Positions 17,038-25,946 of a DNA stretch of 64,000 bases are shown one piece after another. Position numbers and translations under genes: made by a program. Position 1 is the stretch's first letter. Every line of letters begins with the position of its first letter. The notes under the pieces were generated by a model. It did no database searches. It had not been told where the DNA came from and saw only the letters and a program-made list of their open reading frames with translations. The stretch is from DATFFO01 sp963772815 (GTDB taxonomy: Bacteria; Actinomycetota; Acidimicrobiia; Spongiisociales; ZC4RG35): contig CAVYYV010000004.1 in NCBI GenBank assembly GCA_963772815.1, positions 496,001-560,000 of the forward strand, in the 5' to 3' direction.

Positions 17038-19326
17038 ATGCCAACCCGGAAATCCACCCGCCGGGGGGCCTCTGGGCGGAAACGGGTGACAACATCTAGG
17101 AAGAAGCGGAGTTCGCGCGCTGCGAGCCGCCGCAAAGAGCGGATGCCGGTCCTGGCCAGGCTCCGCTCCTGGATTCGCACCACTCTCGGCCGACAGGCCG
17201 ACGACGTGTGGGGTCTCGTGCTGATAGTCTGTGCGATCGTCGTGGTGCTGGGCTTTCTGGACCAAGCCGGGCCCATCGGCAGGGGGATCGAGACCGGGAC
17301 GAGGTTCCTGTTCGGCGTTTGGCGGTTCGTGATTCCGGCTGCGCTGGCCGGAGTCGGGTTGTCCCTGATCACCGGCCGGCCCCGAGAGGGCGCCGCCCGC
17401 CTGGTGTGGGGAGCCGTCACCACCTTCGTGGGGACCGTGGCGATCTTCCATCTGCTCACCGGCACGGTGTCCCTGGCCAGCGACATGGCTCTGGTCCAGC
17501 AGCGGGGAGGCGCCGTCGGCGCGCTGTTGGCTTTCCCGCTGCGCCGCCTCCTCGGAATCTGGGGTGCGTTCGTGGTACTGGCCGCGGTGACGGGGATGGG
17601 CGTGCTGGTCATGACCCGCACCTCGGTGGGTGAATTCGCCGCCGGCCTGGGAGACCTGTTCCGCCAGTTCCGCTCCTTCATTTCCGAGATTCGTCGGCCC
17701 GATCCCCGGGCGGCCGGAAGACACACCGCCCGGCCTCGACCGGTGGTGGCCGAGCCGCCCCCTGCGCCGGCTCCCGACCCGGTCCATGACGAGGACGCGT
17801 TCCCCGAACCGAAGCCGGCTCCAGACAAACGGGCGAAGACGCACAAGCCTCCACCCGCCGCCAAGACCGGGTACCGGCTCCCTCCGCTCGATTTGCTGGG
17901 CCTCGGGGGAGGGGGAGATCACAACAAGCGCCTGCTGGAGGAGACTGCCCGGGAGCTCGAGGACACACTCCACCAACACGGAGTCGAGGCCACCTTGACC
18001 AAGATCGTCCCGGGGCCCACCGTGACCCGTTTCGAGATCGAGCTGGCCCCGGGCGTCAAGGTCAACAAGGTCTCCAACCTGGCTCACGACATCGCCTACG
18101 CACTCGCCACCCCCGATGTGCGCCTCCTGGTCCCCATCCCGGGCAAGTCGGCGATTGGCGTCGAGGTACCCAACCGCAAGAGACGCATGGTCACCCTGGG
18201 CGACATACTCCGATCCGAAGAGGCAGCCCAGAGCCACCACCCGCTCACGGTTGGGCTGGGCATGGACATCGCCGGGCACGCCAAGATGCTCAACCTCTCC
18301 GAGCTGCCTCATGTCCTCATCGCAGGTGCCACCGGGGCGGGCAAGTCCTCGTGCATCAACTCGATCGTGACATCGCTGCTCATGCGGACCACGCCCGACG
18401 ACGTCCGCCTGATCATGGTGGATCCCAAACGGGTCGAGCTCGGCCAGTACAACGGGGTGCCCCATCTCCTCACCCGGGTCATCACCAACCCCAAGAAGGC
18501 CGCCGACGCGCTCAAGTGGGCCGTAGCCGAGATGGACCGCCGCTACGACCTGCTCGCCGACGCCAAGGTGCGGGACATCATCGGCTACCGGGAGAAGCTC
18601 GAGGCGGGCCGGCTCGACTCCGAGTCTTTCGATCGCTTCCCCTATGTGGTCGTGATCGTCGACGAGTTGAACGACCTGATGATGGTGGCCGGACGAGAAG
18701 TGGAAGAGGCCGTTGTCCGCATCGCGCAGATGGCGCGGGCAGTTGGAATCCACCTCGTGATCGCCACCCAGCGCCCCTCCGTCGACGTCATCACCGGGGT
18801 GATCAAAGCCAACGTCCCATCCCGGCTGGCTTTCTCCGTGGCCTCTCAGACCGATAGCCGGGTCGTGATCGACGGCGCCGGCGCCGAGAAGCTGGTCGGT
18901 ATGGGAGACATGCTGGTGGTGACCGCCAAGGAGCCCCGCCCCCAGCGGATCCAGGGAGCCTGGGTAGGCGAGGACGAAGTCCAGGCCATCGTCGAGTGGG
19001 TGAAGGACCAACGTCAGGTCGAATACCGCGACCAGGAGGTTCTCCGGGCCGCAGCCGAGGCAGCTGCGATCAAGGCGGCCGAGGAGGACGACGAGGACGA
19101 AGAGCTGGTGAGGCGGGCCACGGAGCAAGTCGTGCGCTCACAGCTCGGATCGACCTCGATGCTCCAGCGCAAGCTTCGGATCGGTTTCGCCCGGGCAGGG
19201 CGGATCATGGACATCCTCGAAAACCGGGGAATCGTCGGCCCGTCACAGGGCTCAAAGGCACGTGACGTTCTCATGACCGAGACCGAGCTCGACGATCTCC
19301 TGGCGGCCGAATCCGTTGATGTCTGA
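17038..19326 (+). CDS. ftsK: DNA translocase FtsK/SpoIIIE
   Basis: A 762-residue FtsK-family translocase. It moves DNA at the division septum and helps resolve chromosome dimers. It has a basic N-terminus, about four hydrophobic segments between residues 55 and 195, a Pro/Ala-rich linker (about 220-280), then the alpha/beta motor with GATGAGKSS (about 430-438), VIVDELNDLMM (Walker B) and IATQRPSVDVITG. The C-terminal gamma winged helix starts near residue 690 (STSMLQRKLRIGFARAGRIMD). An acidic run (EEDDEDEE) precedes the gamma domain. The length is average for actinobacteria. Confidence 0.96.
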   Translation: MPTRKSTRRGASGRKRVTTSRKKRSSRAASRRKERMPVLARLRSWIRTTLGRQADDVWGLVLIVCAIVVVLGFLDQAGPIGRGIETGTRFLFGVWRFVIPAALAGVGLSLITGRPREGAARLVWGAVTTFVGTVAIFHLLTGTVSLASDMALVQQRGGAVGALLAFPLRRLLGIWGAFVVLAAVTGMGVLVMTRTSVGEFAAGLGDLFRQFRSFISEIRRPDPRAAGRHTARPRPVVAEPPPAPAPDPVHDEDAFPEPKPAPDKRAKTHKPPPAAKTGYRLPPLDLLGLGGGGDHNKRLLEETARELEDTLHQHGVEATLTKIVPGPTVTRFEIELAPGVKVNKVSNLAHDIAYALATPDVRLLVPIPGKSAIGVEVPNRKRRMVTLGDILRSEEAAQSHHPLTVGLGMDIAGHAKMLNLSELPHVLIAGATGAGKSSCINSIVTSLLMRTTPDDVRLIMVDPKRVELGQYNGVPHLLTRVITNPKKAADALKWAVAEMDRRYDLLADAKVRDIIGYREKLEAGRLDSESFDRFPYVVVIVDELNDLMMVAGREVEEAVVRIAQMARAVGIHLVIATQRPSVDVITGVIKANVPSRLAFSVASQTDSRVVIDGAGAEKLVGMGDMLVVTAKEPRPQRIQGAWVGEDEVQAIVEWVKDQRQVEYRDQEVLRAAAEAAAIKAAEEDDEDEELVRRATEQVVRSQLGSTSMLQRKLRIGFARAGRIMDILENRGIVGPSQGSKARDVLMTETELDDLLAAESVDV

Positions 19327-19374
19327 CGTGTCTACCCTCACCGTCACAGCGGGCCAACGAAGTGAGGACGTGAT

Positions 19375-20436
19375 TTGCGCCAGCGACTGACGCCCAGCGG
19401 GGGCCTCGATGGCACGGCTCCCCTCGACATCGAGATGACGCGACGTCTCTACCGGGCGATGGTCTTCGCCCGAACCTATGACCGCAAGAGCACTGCCCTC
19501 CAGAGACAGGGCCGCCTGGCGACCTACTCGCCGTTCGAGGGCCAGGAAGCGGCCCAAATCGGCGCCGTGGCGGGTATCGGACCGCAGGACTGGGTGGTGG
19601 GCACCTATCGCGATGCCGCCCTGATGTGGGCCCAGGGCTATCCCTGGGAACTGTTGGTGGCCGGGAGGACGGGAGACGAGCGAGGAGGCTCCCCGCCACT
19701 GCACGTACCGGTCCTGCCGCCCTCCATCACCGTGGGAGGCCACATGGTGCATGCGGTCGGCCTGGCCTGGGCCGAGAAGTTGAAGGGAACCGATCGGATC
19801 GCCCTGACCTCGTTCGGCGACGGTGCCACCTCCGAGGGAGACTTCCACGAGGCTATGAACTTCGCCGCCGTGTTCGAGGCACCATGCGTGTTCCTCTGCC
19901 AGAACAACGGATACGCCATCTCCTTGGCTCGTCAGTTTCAGACCCGGTCGGAGACCATCGCCGAGAAGGCCATTGCCTACGGAATGCCGGGTATCCAGGT
20001 CGACGGAAATGACCTCTTCGCCGTGTACGAGAGCGTGAAAGAGGCCGCTGACCGAGGTCGGGAAGGCGGAGGGCCAACCCTGATCGAGGCCGTCACGTAC
20101 CGGGTGGGACCGCATACCACTGCAGACGACCCCAAACGCTATCGGACAGAGGAGGAGGGCGAAGACTGGCATCGACGCGATCCGCTCGAAAGGGTGAGGA
20201 TCTACCTGTCCGAGAGGGACGCCTGGGATGACGAATGGCAGACGGCTATCGAAGCCGAGGCCTCTGGAGAGATAGACCGAGCCGTCGAGCTTGCCGAGGC
20301 AATGCCCCCCTTCAAACCGGGGGAGATACTCGACGCGATGTTCGAGGAGCTGCCGGCACCGCTGGTGGCCCAGCGGGCCGAGCTGGTGGTGGCGGCACGA
20401 AATCTCCATTCCGGGAGCGCCGGAGGCGATTCGTGA
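19375..20436 (+). CDS. 2-oxoacid (pyruvate or branched-chain) dehydrogenase E1 component, alpha subunit
   Basis: A 353-residue thiamine-diphosphate-dependent E1 alpha subunit. The ThDP/Mg motif runs from GDGATSEGDFHEA (about 148-160) to CQNNGYAIS about 25 residues later. It decarboxylates a 2-oxoacid and transfers the acyl group to the E2 lipoyl arm. Start: TTG at 19375 with AGGA at 19365-19368 giving proper spacing. The stop overlaps the GTG of the beta subunit (GTGA). The order alpha-beta-E2 fits either pyruvate or branched-chain 2-oxoacid dehydrogenase; the sequence alone does not let me decide, so no symbol is given. Confidence 0.92.
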   Translation: MRQRLTPSGGLDGTAPLDIEMTRRLYRAMVFARTYDRKSTALQRQGRLATYSPFEGQEAAQIGAVAGIGPQDWVVGTYRDAALMWAQGYPWELLVAGRTGDERGGSPPLHVPVLPPSITVGGHMVHAVGLAWAEKLKGTDRIALTSFGDGATSEGDFHEAMNFAAVFEAPCVFLCQNNGYAISLARQFQTRSETIAEKAIAYGMPGIQVDGNDLFAVYESVKEAADRGREGGGPTLIEAVTYRVGPHTTADDPKRYRTEEEGEDWHRRDPLERVRIYLSERDAWDDEWQTAIEAEASGEIDRAVELAEAMPPFKPGEILDAMFEELPAPLVAQRAELVVAARNLHSGSAGGDS

Positions 20437-21410
20437 GCGTCCTGACGATGGCCAAGGCGCTGAACGACGGCCTGGCGGTGGCTCTGGGTAAGGATCCCGA
20501 CGTGATGATCCTGGGCGAGGACGTGGGCCGCACCGGCGGGGTCTTCCGGGTCACCGACGGCTTGCGGGAGACGTTTGGGGATCACAGGGTGGTCGACACT
20601 CCGGTGGCCGAGTCCGGCATCGTCGGTGTCTCGTTCGGATTGGCGGTCGCCGGGATGCGACCCATAGCCGAGCTGCAGTTCATGGGCTTTTCATACCCCG
20701 CCTTCGACCAGGTCATAAATCACGTCGGGCGAATCCGGAACCGATCCCAGCACCGTTTCTCCGCCCCGATGGTGATCCGCATCCCTTTTGGCGGGGGAAT
20801 CGGTGCGGCCGAGCACCACTCCGACTCCGCCGAGGCCATCTATGCCCATACGCCCGGGATCAAGGTGGTCATCCCTTCCACTCCCTACGATGCCAAGGGC
20901 CTTCTCCTATCGGCTATTGCCGATCCCGACCCGGTCATTTTCTGTGAGCCCATTCGTCTGTACAGGTCCGTCAAAGAGGAGGTCCCCGAAGGTTGGTACG
21001 AGGTGCCGATCGGAAAGGCCCGGATCGAGCGGCCCGGCACCGACGTCACCCTGTTGACCTGGGGAGCGATGATCACCGAGACACGGGCGGCCGCATCCCG
21101 GCTGGAAGAGGAAGGCGTCTCGGCTGAAGTGATCGACTTGCGCAGCCTGGTCCCCTTCGACGCCGACAGCGTGGTGGAATCGGTCAACCGGACCGGGCGA
21201 GCGGTAATCGTGCACGAGGCCCCGCGCACGGCGGGGTTCGGAGCAGAAGTGGCCGCCACCATCGCCGAGAGATGCCTCTTCTCGCTTCTTGCCCCCGTGC
21301 ATCGTGTCACCGGCTGGGACAGTGTCTTTCCCCTGAAGAGATCCGAATGGCAGTACCTGCCCAGCGTGGAGCGGATCCTCACGGCGGCGCGCGCCACGAT
21401 GGGGTCCTGA
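20433..21410 (+). CDS. 2-oxoacid dehydrogenase E1 component, beta subunit
   Basis: A 325-residue E1 beta subunit with the transketolase pyrimidine-binding and C-terminal domains. ILGEDVGRTGGVFRVTDGL, FGDHRVVDTPVAESGIVG and AELQFMGF are typical. It forms the alpha2beta2 E1 with the preceding gene. GTG at 20433 overlaps the alpha stop by four bases, and GGAGG sits about ten bases upstream. Its own stop overlaps the ATG of E2 (TGATG), so all three genes are translationally coupled. Confidence 0.94.
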   Translation: MSVLTMAKALNDGLAVALGKDPDVMILGEDVGRTGGVFRVTDGLRETFGDHRVVDTPVAESGIVGVSFGLAVAGMRPIAELQFMGFSYPAFDQVINHVGRIRNRSQHRFSAPMVIRIPFGGGIGAAEHHSDSAEAIYAHTPGIKVVIPSTPYDAKGLLLSAIADPDPVIFCEPIRLYRSVKEEVPEGWYEVPIGKARIERPGTDVTLLTWGAMITETRAAASRLEEEGVSAEVIDLRSLVPFDADSVVESVNRTGRAVIVHEAPRTAGFGAEVAATIAERCLFSLLAPVHRVTGWDSVFPLKRSEWQYLPSVERILTAARATMGS

Positions 21411-22762
21411 TGGCCAGGGAGTTCCGTCTGCCTGACATCGGCGAAGGCCTCACCGAAGCCGAGGTGGTCCGCTGGGTGGTGCCCGTCGGAGGAAATGTCG
21501 GTGTGGACGAGACCGTCGTGGAGTTGGAGACGGACAAGGCCGTAGTGGAGATCCCCTCGCCCTTTGCCGGTATCGTCCTTCACCACGGTGCGGCGCAGGG
21601 CGGGGTCATCGAGGTGGGTGACGTGCTCGTGGTGGTGGGCGAGGCCGGCGAGGAATGGGACGAGATCGGTCCCGCTGAGAGCGAGCCCACAGCGCCTGCC
21701 CCGAAAGCCGCGGGGGAGCGGACCGAGGACGAAGTAGAGCCCGAGTCCCACAAGACGGAGCCTGAGACCGGGGCTGAGGCCGAGGCGGCCCCGATCGTGG
21801 GCACCATCTCCGATCAGGCCGAGGAGTTGCCGCCACGGGCCGAGGACTCCCCTCCAGCTGCCACCTCTGTCAAAGCCCTGCCTCTGGTGCGCAAGATGGC
21901 CCGGGAGATGGGGGTGGACCTGACCACGGTCACCGGCAGCGGGCCCGATGGCAGAGTGACCCGCGACGACGTCGTGGCCTCCGCCGAGGCGTCGGGTGCC
22001 GAACCGGCCGCCCCCAGCGTGACCCCGGTTCCGTCAATGCCGGCCTCTCCGGTCGTCACGGTTCCCGCCGGCGAGCGGCCCTCGCCTCAGCGTCGCCGGC
22101 TCTCCAAGCTGCGGCGAACCATCGCGGCCAATATGTCGGCCTCCTGGTCCGAGATCCCCCACGTCACCACGTTCGACGAGCTTGACGCCACCCGCCTGAT
22201 GGCGATGAGGGAGGCGCTGGGACGGCGCCACGGGATCGGCATCCCCGTCGAGGCTCTAGTTGTGAAAGCCATCACTCCGGTTCTCGACGCCTTCCCTGAG
22301 TTCAACGCCTGCCTGGAGGGAGACGAGCTGGTTCTCCACTCTCGTTACGACATCGGCATCGCCGTCGATACCCCCGACGGGCTGGTGGTGGCGGTGATCC
22401 GCAATGCCGACCGCCGTTCGGTCCTTGCTCTGGGCGATGAGGTCCGGCGCCTGGGGGCAGCGGCCAAGGAGCGAAAGCTCGCCGCCGATGAGCTGCGGGA
22501 CCAGACCTTCACGGTCTCCAACATCGGGGCCCTGGGCGGAGGGTTCGGAACCCCCATCGTGCCGCACGGCACGGTGGCGATCCTCTCGGTGGGCCGCGTC
22601 GCCGACAAGCCCGTGGTGCGCGACGGGCATGTGGAGATTGCTCCGGTGATGCCACTGTCCCTTTCCTACGACCACCGCGTCATAGACGGGGGACAGGGCC
22701 GCAGGTTCATGGCCATGCTGGGGGAGAACCTGGAAGAGCCCGGGCTCTTCCTGGTCGACTGA
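21410..22762 (+). CDS. 2-oxoacid dehydrogenase E2 component, dihydrolipoamide acyltransferase
   Basis: A 450-residue E2. Domains in order: one lipoyl domain with the lipoylated lysine in ETDKAVVE (Lys43), an Ala/Glu/Pro-rich linker, a peripheral-subunit-binding domain at about 155-190 (VRKMAREMGVDLTTVTGSGP), a second linker, and the catalytic domain (about 225-450) with SLSYDHRVIDGG carrying the active-site His. A single lipoyl domain is usual for branched-chain E2 and for many bacterial PDH E2s. No E3 (lipoamide dehydrogenase) gene follows; it must lie elsewhere. It is convergent with ramB. Confidence 0.94.
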   Translation: MAREFRLPDIGEGLTEAEVVRWVVPVGGNVGVDETVVELETDKAVVEIPSPFAGIVLHHGAAQGGVIEVGDVLVVVGEAGEEWDEIGPAESEPTAPAPKAAGERTEDEVEPESHKTEPETGAEAEAAPIVGTISDQAEELPPRAEDSPPAATSVKALPLVRKMAREMGVDLTTVTGSGPDGRVTRDDVVASAEASGAEPAAPSVTPVPSMPASPVVTVPAGERPSPQRRRLSKLRRTIAANMSASWSEIPHVTTFDELDATRLMAMREALGRRHGIGIPVEALVVKAITPVLDAFPEFNACLEGDELVLHSRYDIGIAVDTPDGLVVAVIRNADRRSVLALGDEVRRLGAAAKERKLAADELRDQTFTVSNIGALGGGFGTPIVPHGTVAILSVGRVADKPVVRDGHVEIAPVMPLSLSYDHRVIDGGQGRRFMAMLGENLEEPGLFLVD

Positions 22763-22819
22763 GCCGACTTCTCGCCCGGGTTTTCCCGCTCCGATTCTCG
22801 ATCGAGGGCAAGCCGCCGC

Positions 22820-24259
22820 TCAGTCGTCGGCGTGACGCTCCACCAGGTCGTAGACGCGTCGATTGCGCTGGCTGGGGTATGGGTCAGAGGTGAGCAGGCC
22901 CAGAAGGCGCTCCTGGGTCCGGACGGAGATCTCGATGTGCCCTTCCCAACGCTCCGCTTGAGCCGGGGTGGGCAGCCGACAGCAGGACGGGTCGGGGCAG
23001 CGGGAGGCCGACCGGCGGTCCGTCTCCCGTTGCCGGAACCACTGAGCCGACTCGAAGGAAACCCCCACGGTGACTGCGTAAGGCCGATCCGGCTCCATGT
23101 GGGTCAGGCAGAAGTACGTGCCGGCCGGAGTGTCGGTGTACTGGGCATGCACATCGAACTTGTCGGCTGAATCGAAAACGGCGGCCGCTCCCCACCATCG
23201 ACACACGGGCTGTCCCTCGATCCCGCCCGCCGGATCGGTGTTGAAAGGGATGCCGTCGTTGGCATATCCCTTGAGAACCAGCCCGCCCTCGTCGGTCACG
23301 AGAAGGTGTGTGCTCATCCCCAGCTTTTCGGTGGCAAGGTTTACGAAACGCCACGCCGCCATCTCGTAGCTGACATAGAACATCTCCTTGATGTCCTCGA
23401 TCGAGACATCACGCCGCTCGATGCTACGCCTCAACCGGGGCACGACCGCCCCCTGCGGCACCAGGATGGCGCCGGCCAGGTAGGCAGTCTCGAGCCGCTG
23501 GCGGAGGAATTCCTCCACGTCCCCGGGCTCACCGTGTCCCAGGAGCCGCCCGGCCAAAGTCTGCAGGATCGCCTTGCGGGCCTGACGGGTGCGCAACTCG
23601 TTGCGTTGGGCGATGTAGATGTGGCCGGTGCGGGTGTCGGTGACCGATCTCAGGCCCGGGACCATGTCCTCTACGGCTTCGATCTCGAACCCGAGGTGGG
23701 CTGCGATGTCGAGCAAGGTGCGCGACGGCAGCGGACCGTCCCCATCATGGCCGAGCTTGTCGAGGAGGCCTCCGGCCACAGCCTCCAGATCTGAGAGGTA
23801 GCCGTTCTGATCCCGCAGAGATCCGGCAACCAAGGCGTTGGCGGTGCGCAAGCGGCCCCGCCCCGTGTGCTCGAGAGCCGCTCCACCGGTCACAGCCCTA
23901 TACAGCCCGACCATGTGAGCCAGGATCTCGTCGCTCATGGACGGTGAGGGCCGAACGTAGGGCAAGTCGAGGTGTTCGAAACGGGGATCCGACTGCATCC
24001 TCTCCAGCTCTATCTCGAGCTCGGCCCGACGATTGGGGGGATGGGGATCCATCAGATCATTCGGTTCCACCGCCAGAGCGCGGGCCAGGTCCGTGATATG
24101 GCTGAGCTTCGGCTCCCGCCGACCATTCTCGAGCATCGAGAGGTAGGGGGCAGGACGGCCCACCAGCTCTCCCAGCTCGGCCAGCGTCAGACCCGCTTGC
24201 TTGCGGACGTGGCGGAGTCGACGCCCAAACGTAAGGGCATCGACGATCGGCTCGCTCAT
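22820..24259 (-). CDS. ramB: RamB-like XRE-family regulator of acetate/glyoxylate metabolism
   Basis: A 479-residue regulator. It has an N-terminal Cro/C1 helix-turn-helix (RHVRKQAGLTLAELGELVG, then PAPYLSMLENGRREP), a central IrrE/ImmA-like region, and a C-terminal conserved block with Cys residues (CPDPSCCRLP). This is the short-chain fatty acyl regulator architecture of RamB in Corynebacterium and Mycobacterium, which controls aceA and aceB. Here it is divergent from aceB, as expected. An ATG lies at 24265, but a TTGGCG-17-TAACAT promoter places the transcript start beside the second ATG at 24259, so that one was chosen. Repressor or activator role, and acyl-CoA as the signal, are inferred from the family. 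Confidence 0.9.
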   Translation of the reverse strand: MSEPIVDALTFGRRLRHVRKQAGLTLAELGELVGRPAPYLSMLENGRREPKLSHITDLARALAVEPNDLMDPHPPNRRAELEIELERMQSDPRFEHLDLPYVRPSPSMSDEILAHMVGLYRAVTGGAALEHTGRGRLRTANALVAGSLRDQNGYLSDLEAVAGGLLDKLGHDGDGPLPSRTLLDIAAHLGFEIEAVEDMVPGLRSVTDTRTGHIYIAQRNELRTRQARKAILQTLAGRLLGHGEPGDVEEFLRQRLETAYLAGAILVPQGAVVPRLRRSIERRDVSIEDIKEMFYVSYEMAAWRFVNLATEKLGMSTHLLVTDEGGLVLKGYANDGIPFNTDPAGGIEGQPVCRWWGAAAVFDSADKFDVHAQYTDTPAGTYFCLTHMEPDRPYAVTVGVSFESAQWFRQRETDRRSASRCPDPSCCRLPTPAQAERWEGHIEISVRTQERLLGLLTSDPYPSQRNRRVYDLVERHADD

Positions 24260-24265
24260 AGTCAT

Positions 24266-24294
24266 ATGTTAATTCACGCAGATTTTTGCGCCAA
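24266..24294 (-). promoter_or_regulatory. Sigma-70-type promoter of ramB
   Basis: On the minus strand: -35 TTGGCG (24289-24294), 17-base spacer, -10 TAACAT (24266-24271), then 6 bases to ATG 24259. This is the clearest leaderless promoter in the window. Confidence 0.7.
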
Positions 24295-24307
24295 GATGGC
24301 TTGTATT

Positions 24308-24349
24308 AGTCTCTAAGACTGTAAGAGAATGCATCATTATCACATTGTG
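24308..24349. promoter_or_regulatory. Candidate operator region between ramB and aceB (two small palindromes)
   Basis: AGTC-TCTAA-GACT is at 24308-24320 and CACA-T-TGTG at 24341-24349. Both are perfect short dyads in the 98-bp gap between the two divergent starts and upstream of the aceB ribosome site (GAAGG). They are candidate binding sites for RamB or another carbon regulator. Assignment is inference; neither is an exact match to the corynebacterial RamB motif. Confidence 0.35.
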
Positions 24350-24357
24350 AAGGCTCT

Positions 24358-25938
24358 ATGACCTATCAGCTGCAACGCCCGACCCAAGAACAGGCGGCTC
24401 GTATCCTGAGCGAGGAGGCGCTGGAATTCCTCACCGATCTACATCACAGCTTCGGCCAGCGCCGCGCCAACCTCCTGGCTGATCGACGAGAGCGCCAGAC
24501 ACAGATCGACGCCGGGCTTATGCCCCGCTTCGACCCCGAGACCGAGTGGATCCGGCGCCAGGACTGGACCGTGCCGCCGCCTCCCCCGGATCTGGCCGAC
24601 CGCCGGGTCGAGATCACCGGCCCGGTCGATCGCAAGATGATGATCAACGCCCTCAACTCGGGCGCCCGGGTGTTCATGGCCGATTTCGAGGATGCCAATT
24701 CGCCCACCTGGGACAACCTCCTCGAAGGACAGGCCAACCTGGTCGAGGCATACCAGCGCACGCTCTCCCTCGACACCGGAGAGAAACGCTATCGCCTCGC
24801 GGATGAGGTGGCCACGCTCATGGTGCGACCCCGAGGATGGCATCTACCCGAGAAGCACCTCTACATCGACGGCCGCCCGGCCTCGGCCGCATTGGTGGAC
24901 TTCGGCCTGTACATGTTCTGGGGAGCTCGGGCGGCACTGGAAGCGGGGACCGGCCCCTATCTCTACCTGCCCAAGCTCGAGAACCACCGGGAGGCGAAGC
25001 TGTGGGACGACGTGTTCGTCTTCGCTCAGCGCCGTCTGGGGATACCGGTCGGGACCATTCGCGCCACCGTCCTCATCGAGACCATCACCGCCGCCTTCGA
25101 AATGGACGAAATCCTCTTCGCCCTGCGCCAGCACTCGGCCGGCCTCAACGCCGGGCGCTGGGACTACATCTTCTCGGTGATCAAGAAGTTCCGGAATCGG
25201 GCGGACAAGACTCTTCCCGACCGGGCCCAGGTGACCATGACCACCCCCTTCATGCACGCATACACCGAATTGCAGGTCGCCACGTGCCACCGTCGGGGAG
25301 CACACGCCATCGGCGGCATGGCTGCCTTCATCCCCAACCGGCGCGATCCCACGGTGACTGAGAACGCCCTGGAAAAGGTGACGGCCGACAAGCGGCGGGA
25401 GGCCGAGCAGGGCTGTGACGGCACCTGGGTGGCCCATCCCGACCTGGTCGCGGTAGCCCAAGCCGAATTCGATGCCGTCCTGGGGGACAGGCCCAATCAG
25501 ATCGACCGGCTCCGCCCCGATGTCTCCGTGACCCCTACCGACCTGCTGGACACCCGGGTGGCGGGAGGACTCATAACGGAGACCGGCATCCGCACCAACG
25601 TCTCCGTAGGCATCCGTTACCTGGCCGCCTGGCTCACCGGCACCGGCGCCGCCGCCATCGACAATCTGATGGAAGACGCCGCCACGGCCGAGATCTCTCG
25701 CAGCCAGATCTGGCAGTGGGTTCGCCACGGAGCCACCACCGACGACGGACGGGTGGTTACAGCCGAGCTGGTCCGGGGCATCGCCGACCAGGAGATGGAA
25801 AGGATCGAAGCCGGCGTCGGCGAGGAAGCGTTCGTCGGCGGCCGCTACCAAGAAGCCAGAGAGCTGTTCGAGCACGTGGCGCTGGCTTCGGACTTCGTCG
25901 AGTTTCTGACTCTGCCCGCCTACGAACTGATCGACTGA
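24358..25938 (+). CDS. aceB: Malate synthase A
   Basis: A 526-residue A-type malate synthase. It condenses glyoxylate with acetyl-CoA to malate. The family signature KMMINALNSGARVFMADFED is at about 98-117, and DFEDANSPTW carries catalytic acidic residues. RPRGWHLPEKH and the C-terminal block SRSQIWQWVRHG are also typical. The length matches plant and enterobacterial AceB (about 530) rather than the 720-residue GlcB common in mycobacteria. GAAGG lies 4 bases before the ATG. aceA follows after 8 bases, so both glyoxylate-shunt enzymes are in one operon, divergent from ramB. Confidence 0.96.
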   Translation: MTYQLQRPTQEQAARILSEEALEFLTDLHHSFGQRRANLLADRRERQTQIDAGLMPRFDPETEWIRRQDWTVPPPPPDLADRRVEITGPVDRKMMINALNSGARVFMADFEDANSPTWDNLLEGQANLVEAYQRTLSLDTGEKRYRLADEVATLMVRPRGWHLPEKHLYIDGRPASAALVDFGLYMFWGARAALEAGTGPYLYLPKLENHREAKLWDDVFVFAQRRLGIPVGTIRATVLIETITAAFEMDEILFALRQHSAGLNAGRWDYIFSVIKKFRNRADKTLPDRAQVTMTTPFMHAYTELQVATCHRRGAHAIGGMAAFIPNRRDPTVTENALEKVTADKRREAEQGCDGTWVAHPDLVAVAQAEFDAVLGDRPNQIDRLRPDVSVTPTDLLDTRVAGGLITETGIRTNVSVGIRYLAAWLTGTGAAAIDNLMEDAATAEISRSQIWQWVRHGATTDDGRVVTAELVRGIADQEMERIEAGVGEEAFVGGRYQEARELFEHVALASDFVEFLTLPAYELID

Positions 25939-25946
25939 GAGGAACC

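Noticed and set aside
17032..19128. 698-residue open frame on the minus strand
   Set aside because: It mirrors ftsK, whose motor and gamma domains are clear; the opposite frame has Gly/Asp/His-rich shadow composition.
24844..25875. 343-residue minus-strand frame
   Set aside because: Antisense to malate synthase, which is certain.
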